DNA from: Buddleja alternifolia
Taxonomy: Eukaryota; Streptophyta; Magnoliopsida; Lamiales; Scrophulariaceae
NCBI GenBank assembly: GCA_019426215.1
Contig: CM033391.1
Location: 6,312,708 to 6,376,707, forward strand
Reading direction: 5' to 3'
DNA length: 64,000 nt
The notes under the pieces were generated by a model. The model did no database searches. It was not told the DNA's origin and saw nothing but the letters and a program-made list of their open reading frames with translations. This document shows positions 40,773-51,616 of this stretch, one piece after another; position 1 is the stretch's first letter, and each line of letters begins with the position of its first letter. A program made the translations under genes and the position numbers.

Positions 40773-42701
40773 GGAGTTTCCTTGGGCATGCCGTTTTTAT
40801 AGGCGGTTTATTTTGAATTTTTCCAAAATTGCAAAACCATTGTCTAACTTGCTCATTAAAGATGCACCTTTTGATTTCGACTCTACTTGTATGCAGGCAT
40901 TCCTAATTTTGAAGGAGCGATTGATATCCGCCCCCATCATGGCACCGCCCGATTGGAGCTTACCATTCGAATTGATGTGTGATGCTAGTGACACCGCCGT
41001 GGGGGCGGTATTGGACCAACGAAAGGGAAAGGTATTTCAAACAATTTACTATGCTAGTAAAACTCTTAATGAGGCGCAAATGAATTACACAACCACCGAA
41101 AAAGAGTTACTAGCTATAGTATTTGCATTTGATAAATTCCACTCCTATCTCGTTTTGAACAAGGTGATTGTGTACACCGATCACTCCGCCCTTAAGTATT
41201 TACTTGCTAAAAAGGATGCCAAACCTAGACTGATTCGGTGGATTTTGCTTCTTCAAGAATTTGACATAGAAATCAAGGATAAGAAAGGAGTGGAAAATGT
41301 GGTTGCCGACCATTTATCTAGAATAGAGACCCCTACCCCCGAGTGCATGCATGATAAACCAATTTGTGAGGAGTTTCCCGATGAGCAATTGTATGCTATA
41401 CTTCATAACGATACTCCTTGGTATGCCAATTTTGCAAATTATCTTGTCACGGGAGTTCTTCCTCCGGATATCACTTTTCATCAAAAGAAGAAATTCTTAT
41501 TTGATGTGAAGCAATATTTGTGGGATGAACCATATCTATTTAAGATTTGTGCAGATGGCATCATTCGAAGATGTATTCCCGAGGAAGAAATCGCATTGGT
41601 TCTAGCTCATTGCCATGACATGTCGGTAGGTGGCCATTTTGGGCCTTCTAAAACAGTGGCTAAGGTACTCCAATCAGGTTTCTTTTGGCCCACACTCTCT
41701 AAAGATGCATTTTTGCATGTCCAATCTTGTGATAGGTGCCAACGCACGGGTAATATCTCTAAAAGACATGAAATGCCTTTGAATAGCATGATTGAGTGTG
41801 AGTTATTTGATGTTTGGGGTATTGATTTCATGGGACCCTTCCCTAGTTCTTGTTCCAATAAGTATATTCTTGTTGCAGTAGACTACGTCTCTAAATGGGT
41901 TGAAGCCGAGGCTTTGCCCACTAACGATGCTCGAGTGGTTACTCGATTTTTACGAAAAAAAATTTTCACTCGTTTTGGAACCCCTAGAGTTATCGTTAGT
42001 GACGGGGGCACCCATTTTTGCAACAAGCAATTCGAACACTTATTGAACAAGTATGGGGTAAGGCATAAGATTTTAACTCCCTACCACCCTCAAACGAGTG
42101 GACAAGTGGAGGTGTCTAATAGAGAGATTAAACGCATTCTTGAAAAAACGGTCAATGCATCTCGAAAAGATTGGTCTCTAAAATTAGATGACGCCTTATG
42201 GGCTTATAGGACCGCGTTTAAAACCCCGATTGGCAGTCCCCGTATCACCTCGTTTTTGGTAAAGCATGTCACCTACCGGTTGAGCTTGAGCATCGTGCTT
42301 ATTGGGCTACTAAATTTCTAAATTTTGACTCCACACTTGTAGGTACAGATCGGTTGCTCCAATTGCATGAGCTCGAGGAATGGCGCCACCAAGCTTATGA
42401 GAATGTAAAACTTTACAAGGAACGAACAAAAACGTGGCACGACATGCACATCATTCCCTGCGAGTTTCATGAAGGCGAGAGAGTTCTCCTCTACAATTCT
42501 CGACTCCGACTTTTTCCCGGGAAGCTTAAGTCATGGTGGTCGGGTCTATTCTTGATTTCCCATGTCTATCCATCGGGTGCCGTCAAGCTCACAACGGACA
42601 AAGGGCAAACGTTCTTGACCAATGCTCAACGATTAAAACCGTATATCGAAACTGATGAACCGAGGGACAAAGTGTTCCTCCTTCTCCGAGATACTCCATA
42701 A
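40773..42701 (+). pseudogene. Athila RT end, RNase H and integrase (family B part)
   Basis: The frame resumes at about 40790. RNase H has [35 protein letters not shown] and [10 protein letters not shown]. Integrase has the HHCC zinc region ([12 protein letters not shown] ... CDRCQRTG), the catalytic core ([38 protein letters not shown]) and, after a 1-nt shift near 42235, the C-terminal part [20 protein letters not shown] ending at 42701. It has few breaks outside these shifts. Confidence 0.88.
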
Positions 42702-42743
42702 TTCTTTGTCCCGAGTCGAGCTAACGACTATAAATTAGCGCTT

Positions 42744-42761
42744 CTTGGGAGGCAACCCAAG
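42744..42761 (+). other. Hairpin CTTGGGAGGCAACCCAAG after pol
   Basis: A perfect 6-bp stem with a 6-nt loop, 43 bp after the pol stop. Short hairpins with this sequence are common after pol in Athila elements; the role is unknown. Confidence 0.6.
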
Positions 42762-42878
42762 CTTTGTTTTCGTATCTTCTTTTTTTTTCCTTCTTTTGTC
42801 TCGTTTGTGTTTGTTTGTGTTGAGCCTTTTCTTTTTCTTATTTTTTCCAGGAAATGGATTTCAAAACGGTTTACTGGC

Positions 42879-43101
42879 CACGCCTAAGCGCCGTATCAGC
42901 CACGCTTAGGCGCCGTTCAGCTCAGTTCACAACATCTCTCCTGTTAACTGCGCCCCAGCGCGGCCAACTCCACGTCTAGGCGCCGATCTCACCGCGCCCG
43001 AGCGCCGAATATCCCACGCCCAGGCGTGGACAGCAGTAGCATTTCAATTGGACTTGAAGCTTACGGCGCCTAGGCGCCGTCATACGCGCGCCTAGGTGCC
43101 G
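42879..43101. promoter_or_regulatory. GCGCCTAGGCGC-type array upstream of the third ORF
   Basis: About eight variants of CACGCCTAGGCGCCG, including one exact palindrome GGCGCCTAGGCGCC at about 43062-43075, in an otherwise ordinary T-rich region. It ends 7 bp before a TATA box. The same motif family occurs in the right LTR at 46914-47138. Confidence 0.8.
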
Positions 43102-43107
43102 CTCAGG

Positions 43108-43115
43108 TATAAAAG
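43108..43115 (+). promoter_or_regulatory. TATA box TATAAAAG of the internal promoter
   Basis: It lies 612 bp before the third ORF's start. A pyrimidine-rich leader (CATCATCTCCATCTCTCTCT) starts about 30 bp later, as at plant gene starts. Inferred from sequence. Confidence 0.7.
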
Positions 43116-43719
43116 ACCCTCTTTTGTCACAATTAGGTCAACTTCACATCATCATCTCCATCTCTCTCTCGATTTCCGCCGCCGACCACCACTTCTCCGC
43201 CGATTCCTGCCAATTTCACCGTTATTTCGCCGCCGTTTCACCGCCAGAACAGCTACCTTCTCTCTCCGGGCTTTGTGGGTCACGGGTAATCGCTGATTTG
43301 TGTCATGTTGGACCACAAGGTTAGTGATTGGCTTGCCCTTACCTGAATTTTTGCATATTTCGGCCGTGTGGGGCCTTATTGTGGTTGTCATTGGCTATTT
43401 TTATCTCGTTATAGCCTGATTTTCGTGATTAAGTATGGTTGGAATTGCGTATTGGAGTTTAACTCGGAAATTTGGGGGTTTTTGTTGATTTGTGTGAAAT
43501 TTGGGGGTAATTTCAGTTGGGTCTAGTGCATTTTGTCCATTGCTTGATTCCGATAGTTAACTTTCCATTTGCTGCATAAAGAGCCGTCCTTTTGTTTGGC
43601 AATTGTGGGTTGAGATTATTTGTCCTGATTCCGTTGAGCCGTTGTTGGATTCGGGTTGTTACGATTGTTGGTGTTTGGGGTTGTTGTTGTGTACCGTTAC
43701 GCCGCTGAGATTTCGGAAA

Positions 43720-45009
43720 ATGCCTAACACATCCTCGAAACAAACCAAGCGTAAAAAGAAGGTCGGGGAGGGCTCTTCTAATGTTCCCGAGCCCACCATC
43801 GAGCTCCCTCCTCTGGCCAGCCGGTTCTCGCAGCCGGGCGTGGTAACACTCTACCATGCCATTCAAGGGTGGATGCTTATGAAAGAAAAGCCCTACGATA
43901 TCCAAGGACGGGCTTCCCTAAATGACCCCATGGAGTTCCATCATCTCACGTGCTTCCGGGGACCACTTGAACCCATTCGAGTTCCGTGGGTTCTCGAATT
44001 TTTCAGTGCCGGGGCGTTTTCTAGTATTGGGAAGACGGCAAGCAGTTTTAGCAACCACACGGATTCAGTCTCTTTTCGGAATGTGTCAGTCCGTTTTGAT
44101 GTTCCGGATATCAGTGCATGCCTCGAGTTACCCATCCCTGAGCAGTGTGAGTATCAGCGAGCTCGCCCCAATTTTACTGGGCCCTTGGAAGCGATTTTGG
44201 GGGTGATTGCTATACCCGGCACGACATGGCCGGAGCGGGATGCACACTTAGCCCGTCGTTTTCTCCTTCCCGAGGCCATCTTCTGGCTCGAATTCATACG
44301 CTTCAATCCTATCCCGAGTGGCAACCGTTCTGAGGTGAACAAGGAGAGGTGTTTACTCATCTTCTGCATTATGACCCGGAAGACGATTAACTTCGCGGGG
44401 GTGATTCACCGGACGCTACTCGGGCACATGAGGAAGTTGGGCCTTGAGTTGACACATTTGATCCACCCGACCGAGCATAAAAGGAAGCGTGGGGATCCTA
44501 ATATATTGAAGAAGAGCCATATGATATTCCCCTCGCTGATTACAGCTCTCTGCTCGACCGCAAGGGTTAAGGTCTTCCCGACCGAGGGCACAGAATTGGC
44601 TGGCACGCCTTTCTCTTTTTCCAAGACCGTCACCTCTGCTCCCCCGACCTCCTCTACTAGGCCTCGCCCGCAGTCGACATCTACTCGGACGACCGGAACG
44701 ATGGATATGGACTCTTTGATGGGCGCAATGGATCAAATGCGCGTCCATTTTGATCAGCGGATGAGCCGTTTTGAGGACATGATCTGGGCTAGCTGTGCGT
44801 ACACCCGTCAGGTCGCGATGGCTCAGGATGCTTTTGTGGGACGTGGCCCCTTTGTGTACCCCGACCCTCCAGATTTCCCTCCCTACTTCGACCCTCCTCC
44901 GGATGATTTGATTGATGTGGATGATTTAGTGGGGCGGGCCAAGGATGAGCCTTTACAGGGAGGTGGAGATGATGGTGATGATGAGTTGGACGCCTGGTTT
45001 GGCGATTAG
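43720..45009 (+). CDS. Athila third ORF (env-position, putative plant transposon protein)
   Basis: About 429 codons, starting MPNTSSKQTKRKKKVGEGSS in a good context (GGAAAATGCC); an in-frame ATG at 43603 is less likely. The start is basic (TKRKKK, possibly a nuclear localisation signal). Residues 40-290 match the plant retroelement domain seen in Athila third ORFs (LTCFRGPLEPIRVPWVLEFF, RFLLPEAIFWLEFI, RKTINFAGVIHRTLLG). The tail is Pro/Asp-rich and acidic. I see no signal peptide or membrane segment, so an envelope role is not supported by this copy. The frame is intact. Probably expressed from its own promoter. Confidence 0.8.
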   Translation: MPNTSSKQTKRKKKVGEGSSNVPEPTIELPPLASRFSQPGVVTLYHAIQGWMLMKEKPYDIQGRASLNDPMEFHHLTCFRGPLEPIRVPWVLEFFSAGAFSSIGKTASSFSNHTDSVSFRNVSVRFDVPDISACLELPIPEQCEYQRARPNFTGPLEAILGVIAIPGTTWPERDAHLARRFLLPEAIFWLEFIRFNPIPSGNRSEVNKERCLLIFCIMTRKTINFAGVIHRTLLGHMRKLGLELTHLIHPTEHKRKRGDPNILKKSHMIFPSLITALCSTARVKVFPTEGTELAGTPFSFSKTVTSAPPTSSTRPRPQSTSTRTTGTMDMDSLMGAMDQMRVHFDQRMSRFEDMIWASCAYTRQVAMAQDAFVGRGPFVYPDPPDFPPYFDPPPDDLIDVDDLVGRAKDEPLQGGGDDGDDELDAWFGD

Positions 45010-46734
45010 ACCTATTTTGTATCTATTTTCTGTCCTTTTTGTCGTTAGATGTTTGTTCTGGTGTTGTTGTTTTGTGGATATTGTCTTAGTTGTTTCCCTT
45101 TATATTTTCGATGCATGCTTGATCATTTGTTCCTCTATATTGTGTTGCATGCTTGGTTTTGTTGCTTTCTCTTTTCGATATATGTGATGCTTTCCCGTTT
45201 AGTATGGTTGCACATTTTCACCTTGTAGTGGATGCCCGCATGTGAGGTTTTCTTTCGCCAGCGTCGCTATCACCAAACTTTGGACAGACTCTGAATGGAC
45301 AACTCTGGTTTGCTTGTAAGCATCCCATTATGGTGACGTGTACTCTCCTCTCTCATTTTCGAACATTGGGGACAATGTTTGTTCTAAGTTTGGGGGGGTT
45401 TATAATCGATCCATTATTGTCATGATTATTTATGTTCTATATTCTATCCAAGTTTGGGGGGGAGACGTTTGTACCTCTACATGTGATAATGTGCGCCCTT
45501 TTTAAGCATCTCCTTAAAAAAATAAAAAAAAAACAAAAAAAATTTTTTTGGTAGGATTGCAAACCCTCAATTAATGCATTGAGATTGATTAAGTTAAATC
45601 AATGGCATCTTTTCTCTATCAATTTGGACTTAAAAGAATTATACACATTGTTTCCTTGCTCAAGAGACCCTAAATAAGATTAGATTGTCCTTAAGATGAG
45701 TCACATGTGCACATAAGTCGAGGGTAGAGGCGTTGAGTGGATACCCATTTAGACACACTTAAAGGCTTGATCCCGGAAATATTAACTTAGATGTTTCACA
45801 TGTGTTTTGAGTTGAGAATGCTTTTGTATGCTTAAAAAGAATTAAGAGGTTGAACATTGGTATGACTGCAAAAGTCAGGCTTAATAGATACTGGGGGCGA
45901 AAAGTACCATGCCTAGAATACTGTATTATTATGCTAATTTGAGCTAAGCTCAAGCCAATGCAAGTGTTAAGTGAATAAGGACCTAGTTTGGTTTTGTGGC
46001 CTTTGACACTCGAGCGATTAAGCCCTTAGGGGTGTCTCTACACTTAATACCCTAAAACCGTCCGGTTTAGGAGTTATTGGCTCAAAGCTCGTTACAAGGG
46101 TGTCATAGAAAGCCTAAGAGAACCGAACATTGCACATGGTCTAGCCTCTAATGTTGTGAGTTGAAATTTGCATAAGTTAAAGCCCAAAGTGGATAAATTG
46201 ATGAAATTTTAAGTGATTATGAAGTTTTCCTCAATTCTCATGCCGTGTGATTACTCGAAAGTCGATAAAATATAGGATTAATGCTTGAAAAGTGGTAAGA
46301 ATGCCACTCGATTATAATACCTTAGACTTCTCACTCTACACCCTTAGGATGGTCTTTTCAAAATTGAGGCGTAACATGAGCAAGTATGTGACGTGTATAT
46401 ATCTATAACCTTGAGCTTAAACAGACGAATTCATGCCATTGCTTTGTTATTAATCACATTGATTTGGGTTGATTGAGTGTGGTGGAAAATCCTTCGATTT
46501 TGTGGGTATATCATATGCAAACCCTCACGAGACTATAACTCGTCCTTTGAGGTAACTCAAGGGTTCAAAGGCTTGTTGCATTCGCTAAATGCAACTGTGT
46601 CCTCCACGGAAGTGAGTTAGGTAGTTTTTCATTTTTTTCTCTCTTTTTCTTTTTATTTCTCCCGTGTTTGATGATGTTTTTCCTAACCTATAGCTTATCG
46701 CTCGAGGACGAGCAATTGATAAGTTTGGGGGGGT
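45010..46734 (+). other. 3' region of the Athila assembly with three polypurine tracts
   Basis: AAGTTTGGGGGGG occurs at 45386-45398, 45450-45462 and 46721-46733; the last abuts the LTR and is the true primer. The first follows a perfect hairpin AACATTGGGGACAATGTT (45362-45379). The rest is non-coding. Confidence 0.8.
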
Positions 46735-48110
46735 TGATAAGAGGCGTTTTTACGTGTTTTTAAGCCTATGATCTGATATTGTTGGAGTTATTTATTGCCT
46801 AAATCATGCCACAGTTGCGTTTAATTGGGGTGTTAAGTGATTTCAGGTGATAAACGAGAGCACACGAAGAAAAAGGCAAAAAACGGTGAACGACACTTTT
46901 TGAAGCCTGTCGACCACGCCCAGGCACCGATCTGACCACGCTCGGGCGCCGATCAAGAACAACAAACTTGATCCCCGTTGACCGCGCCTCGACGCCGCAA
47001 TACCCGCGCCTAGGCGCCGTTATACCCGCACCCGAGCGCCGTACTATCCACGCCTGGGCGCCGCCGGACTTCTCCCCCAAGAAAAGTATGCCACGTAGGC
47101 CGCGCCTAGGCGCAGTATTTCCCGTGCCTAGGCGCCGGCGTAACCATTTTTCAATTGTTTAAAAGCCAAATTTCAGATTGAAAGAGGGGGTTCGAAAATC
47201 GGGGATTGGAGACACTTTGCTGGGTTTTTGAGCCACAATTTCATCAACAATTGAAGGGGAAGAAAGGGGATTGAGCTAGAGATTGAAGCTACAAGCAAGG
47301 ATTCATCATCATTCAAGACTTAGGGAGTTTCTTTTGCATTTCATTTACATGTTTATGTTAATAACTATGTATATGATTGTTTTAGACCTTCTTGAGCTAT
47401 TGAATATGAGCTAATCTTGTAGAACTAAGGCCATGCGAAGGCCTAATTTACAAATCATTATATGTGAAGTTAATTTTCGTAATAATTCTCCTATTGCTTT
47501 GTGTGTTGATTTTGTGCTTTTATTCCAATCATGTGTTTGATCACCATATGCTTGCTATTGTGCCTAATCTAGTCATTCGAGAGAAGATAGGTTAGGGTTC
47601 AAAGAAATCAACACATCATCCGAAACTAATGTGGAATTGCTCCTAGAAATAGGTAAAGATTTTCGGGTGCTGTTAGCCGGGTTTATCCGGGGAAGCTTTG
47701 GAACGTTAATGCATGGTTATTGATTAGATTCTCGGATAGACATATTTAGAGAACCGTCAATCAATCATAGGATTGTTATGTGCCGAGACATCGGGTAATA
47801 GTTAATTAAGGAGTTTCCACCAAAACAATAGGAGTCTAATATTTCGAAGAGTAGCTCACGTATATTGATGCGTAGATTAGGTTGTAGCATGTGCCTTAGT
47901 CGTTTATCGCTCTTGAGTTTTAATCTATAGTCTGTTTCTCTTTGTTCTTCGCTTGTTTCTCGTTATAGTGCAATTTACTTTCGTCCATTTTCATTATCAA
48001 AAGCTAAAAATTCAAGTCCCTGTGGTTCGACAACCCGGACTTTTAGTCCACTTTATTACTACCGCGACTAGTACACTTGCTATCAAAGCACGTTAAGTAT
48101 TAGCGTGTCA
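46735..48110 (+). repeat. Right LTR (family B) of the Athila assembly
   Basis: About 1376 bp, TGATAAGAGGCG ... GCGTGTCA. It holds the GCGCCTAGGCGC array and, 20 bp later, the TATA-like TTTAAAAG (47158-47165). The right border is judged from the start of the Copia leader and could be off by a few bases. Confidence 0.78.
46914..47138. promoter_or_regulatory. GCGCCTAGGCGC-type array in the right LTR
   Basis: About nine variants of CGCGCCTAGGCGCCG at 20-30 bp intervals, just before TTTAAAAG. Its relation to the array at 42879 is plain in the motif and spacing, but the intervening bases differ. Confidence 0.8.
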
Positions 48111-49138
48111 CATCCAAAATTGAGTTAATCTCCACAAGAGAGGTTACTTTGGCTACATCTTGTTTCAATTAAATCAATTTCAAATGTTATACATCTCAAA
48201 AGAGACAATTGAGCCAATATTTGGCTCCAAGTTTCTTCATACCATAACAACAAACACCAACTATGATATTTATGACAAAAGGTGTTATGAAAAAACTATC
48301 AATCATCATGCATCCTTTAATATAAAACATATATACTTTTTTATATATATAATATATACAGAAAACCAAAACAAAATTATCATGTAAACTTCAAAAAAAA
48401 AACAAGAATTCTAAATTCTACCGCATGGGAAAGATCAGTTCTATAAATATATATTTCATCCATTAAAATATATATAACCCACAAAGCCAAAAGGACTTTC
48501 AGAATTCCTTTCGTAATTGAATATACACCAATATATGTGCATCATAAACATGAATCTAAAGCAAAAGCAGATTTTCCACTCATTTAATGCACCAAATGAG
48601 ACAAATTCAAACACTGAATATCTTAAAGACAAAAAAATAAACAAACAAAAAAAATCATCATGCTTTCATCTTCTGCACAAGTGTCTAACAAACAATTGGA
48701 TAATGCTCAATTTTTCCTAATCTTTAAACCGCCATAGATTATATTCACGAAAAGGGATTACGACGCACAAAGGATTTAGTCAACAAAGGTTGGACTCTTT
48801 CAGAATGATTCTCAACCATACGATTTATAATTCATGTGAAACCAATATATGAGCCTTGATATATCGGCGACTGGAAGATGGGATAAAACAAATATTGGAA
48901 TCCATCATCAAATAACGAAACTTTGATGAAAACATAAATAGCAGCGGAAACTCGTGAATTTCAGAATTTGCAGCAACATTATCGGCGGTTACAGAAAAGA
49001 AAATTTCTCAAATCACCAAAGATTCATCAAATATCAAACCCATCGTAACTAATATTCTTTAAATTCTCAAGATTCTACCATAAATTTCACAAACTTACGA
49101 AAAATTATGAGTTCTTCAATCAGGGCTCTGATACCACT
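48111..49138 (-). other. Leader of the outer Copia with primer-binding site
   Basis: The primer site TGGTATCAGAGCC (minus strand, 49124-49136) is a perfect Met-tRNA type, 2 bp from the LTR. About 1 kb of non-coding leader follows, with the TTTCCGCTGC word often seen in such leaders. The gag start is not reached before the Athila LTR at 48110. Confidence 0.8.
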
Positions 49139-49602
49139 TGTTAGTAAATTTTATAGCCCCAGATCTTTGAACTTCATGATAATCATGTAATAGATATTAA
49201 ATCGGAAGCGTACCTGAATCAGACATATCAAATTAATTCTTGAATTCTTGAGTCTTCGAGGTTGGTCTTCCAAATCAATACGTAGTCCTTTGAGTTTCTC
49301 TAGAAGTCTCTCAATTCTCTCTAAAGATGGGAATTAGAAGAATAGAAAAATACGTATGATTTGGGGACTATAACCCTTTTATAATAAGTTAAAATTCTTA
49401 TTTTCAATTTACTCCATCATAAAAGAGGAAATAAAATAATTGGTTTCTACACATAAAATCCCGTACTTTTCTTAATTGCTTTAGAACTCAAAAATACCAA
49501 AGATCTTAATTGATCACATAATCTTGGCTCAATTAATATGATGAATAATAATACAAGACTTTCACATATTGCCCATAGATAGATTGGATTCTAAATCCAA
49601 CA
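49139..49602 (-). repeat. 5' LTR of the outer Copia
   Basis: 464 bp, TGTTAGTAAA ... AAATCCAACA on the plus strand. It matches 25153-25486 and 34100-34229 closely. Confidence 0.92.
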
Positions 49603-49607
49603 GATAT

Positions 49608-49735
49608 AAGGTGCGAAGACATTTTTACCCTCAGTCAAAGTGAGTCGACGAGTTCTTTTGTTGGAATATGGATCGAGGGTGCAAGTTGCCAAAAACCATA
49701 AAAGTGAGGGTGTAAAGTGGGGAAAATTGCAATTT
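49608..49735 (-). repeat. Right counterpart of the terminal repeat at 24430
   Basis: The minus strand reads TTTACACCCTCACTTTTATG ... TTTGGCAACTTGCACCC, matching 24505-24570. Together the arms suggest an element that held the GRF gene before the Copia insertion. Confidence 0.55.
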
Positions 49736-49940
49736 TGGTCCCCACAACTTTGTCCATGTGTGTTTTTGGTCCCAGTATTTATGACTTTAGCATTATACGT
49801 CCCATAACTCCAAAAAATATGCATTTTTGGTGCCAAGATACGATTACGTCATGGATTTGTACAGGATTGGCATGTGCGTCTCACGTGGGATCACAAAAAA
49901 TGTGTGTTTTTGGTCCCATAACTCCAAAACACGTGAGCCG
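49728..49940. repeat. TTTTTGGTCCC repeat segment
   Basis: GTGTGTTTTTGGTCCCA and relatives occur four times with GGGGAAAATTGCAATTTTGG at the left end, like one arm of a further Mutator-type element. It is cut by the Copia LTR at 49941. Confidence 0.5.
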
Positions 49941-51602
49941 TGTTAGGCATATGCCCTAGATGGCAATGTGGACAAATAGTTAGATTAGAGTATCTTATTA
50001 TGTTGTACAAACTATTAAAATGATATTAATAAAGGCATTTGTATTTTGTTCACATAAATCTTTATGGCATCTAAATAAGTATTGAACATATTGTCCATGT
50101 GAATAAAGGTTTGACTCTTTGCCCTTTATGGAATAAAGACGTGGCATTGGACGAGTCTTACACCTCATCACTTAAAAGGGTTCGCAAGTCAAAGAATCTT
50201 AAGTGGGCATTAAGATTCGACTTATATGACACATGCTCTGACGATGAGTGCCAGTCGAACACTATAGGGATAGTGGGAGCAAGTATCATAGATATGTCAA
50301 TGGAATTGACATATTCGAACACGCCTCGTATTAATCCGATCACATGGGTATTTACTCAGTGACTGTCAATGATTGGATTACTAATCGTAATAGTATGCGT
50401 GAGCCTTAGACCTGAGGGTTCATGATCAATGTGCTTGTATTATTGGATTTGTTACCAAAGTAGTTAGGCCCATAACACCCGTTGGTGGGGTCGACCTCGA
50501 AGTGCGATATCAATGAGACAAGTAGCAGTTGATCAGTGATCGCTAAGATGGGATTCACTGTCTCGACAGTAAACGAGTAAGTGTCCTGTGAGATTATAGG
50601 CTAATGAAATTATAAAGTCTTTGGCCAAAGCATAACATCTAACTCATGTGGGACACTGAGGGTAGTTTAGTAATTTCACTATGCTATAATTTAATGCACA
50701 GTATCAAGTTTAGTGAGTTTGGCATTTTCCATGACTCTCACTTGATCGGGATACGTCAGTGAAGGGCTTATACTCATACGGCATTTATGATCAGGAGGTT
50801 CGTAAAATGATTCATTCATTTCGTACTCAATTGGGTTACGATGTGAGTCCACGGGACTGGCTCGGTGACACTCACATCTTTAGGTAATTCCTCCCTTTGC
50901 CAATTGAGACGAACCTAAAGAGTCGCGCTATAAGAAACGAACGGGATGTATCTTTTTGTGTAAATATTTTAAAAAGAATTAAATGGACTGATTGATTTGA
51001 TTAGATTAAATCAATTAGTTAAATATTGAATTTAATTAGATTAAATTAAATTATTTAATTAGTATATTCATTAAAAGGAATTAATTAATAGTATATATTA
51101 TATTTAAATTGGATTTAAATTAAATATATACAGATGGGCTAGAAATTAGACAAGCCAATTAAAAGCTCCCCCCCCCCCCCAGTCCAAGGAAGCCCTAGGA
51201 GGGGTGGCCACTTTAGGGTTGGAGTAGCCTCCAACTTGTTCCACAAGCTAGTTGAGTTTAAAAGGACTCCTAAAGTGGAACAAACCCTAAGACAAGAAAA
51301 GAAACACAACACAAAAGGAAAAGAACTCTCTCCCCTCTCTCCTCTCTAGCCATCCACTACTGCAAAGAAGGAGAAGTTTCGGGATCTTTGGAAGGCTCGT
51401 TTCACGTAAAGCTTTAGAGACAGGAGCCTTTGGAGGATTGCTGTTCTGCAAAATCAGTAAACGAATCAAAAAAGTATTTTTATTCGTTTTATTTTTTTGC
51501 GAAACCCATTAAAAATCATCAAATCTATTTTTGTGATCTGTCGGTAGGAATTCTCGAATCTTCCGCTGCAATTCTCTGTTTTCATGTATAGGATTCCTAA
51601 CA
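49941..51602 (+). repeat. 5' LTR of the third Copia
   Basis: TGTTAGGCATATGCC ... GATTCCTAACA, 1662 bp. TTTAAAAG at 51257-51264 is the likely TATA box. A C13 run lies at about 51168. No partner in the window. Confidence 0.8.
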
Positions 51603-51603
51603 A

Positions 51604-51616
51604 TGGTATCAGAGCC
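51604..51616 (+). promoter_or_regulatory. Primer-binding site of the third Copia
   Basis: TGGTATCAGAGCC, a perfect Met-tRNA type, 1 bp after the LTR. Confidence 0.9.

Larger units (their letters stand above)
36548..48110 (+). mobile_element. Chimeric Athila-type Gypsy assembly with two unlike LTRs
   Basis: The left LTR (family A, 36548-38030), primer site, gag and protease are joined near 40218 to RT, RNase H, integrase, a third ORF and a right LTR (family B, 46735-48110). The LTRs share only the TGATAAG start and general layout, so they cannot come from one reverse-transcription event. No target duplication is present (CCCCC left, CATCC right). Two insertions merged by a deletion is the simplest explanation. 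Confidence 0.85.
25153..49602 (-). mobile_element. Outer Copia retrotransposon, host of two nested insertions
   Basis: It reads right to left: 5' LTR 49139-49602, primer site, leader to 48111, an Athila assembly, RT and RNase H at 36547-34669, purine tract, and 3' LTR 34229-25153 split by another Copia. GATAT flanks both ends. After subtracting the insertion and its 5-bp duplication the split LTR is 464 bp, exactly the length of the other. Gag, protease and integrase are missing. Confidence 0.9.

Noticed and set aside
43603..43719. Upstream ATG adding 39 residues to the Athila third ORF
   Set aside because: The extension is Cys/Leu/Trp-rich and lacks domain similarity, while the ATG at 43720 has a better context and a typical basic start. 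Kept as a possibility only.
50099..50362. 87-codon frame in the LTR of the third Copia
   Set aside because: It lies in U3 LTR sequence with no motif, and LTRs of this type are non-coding.
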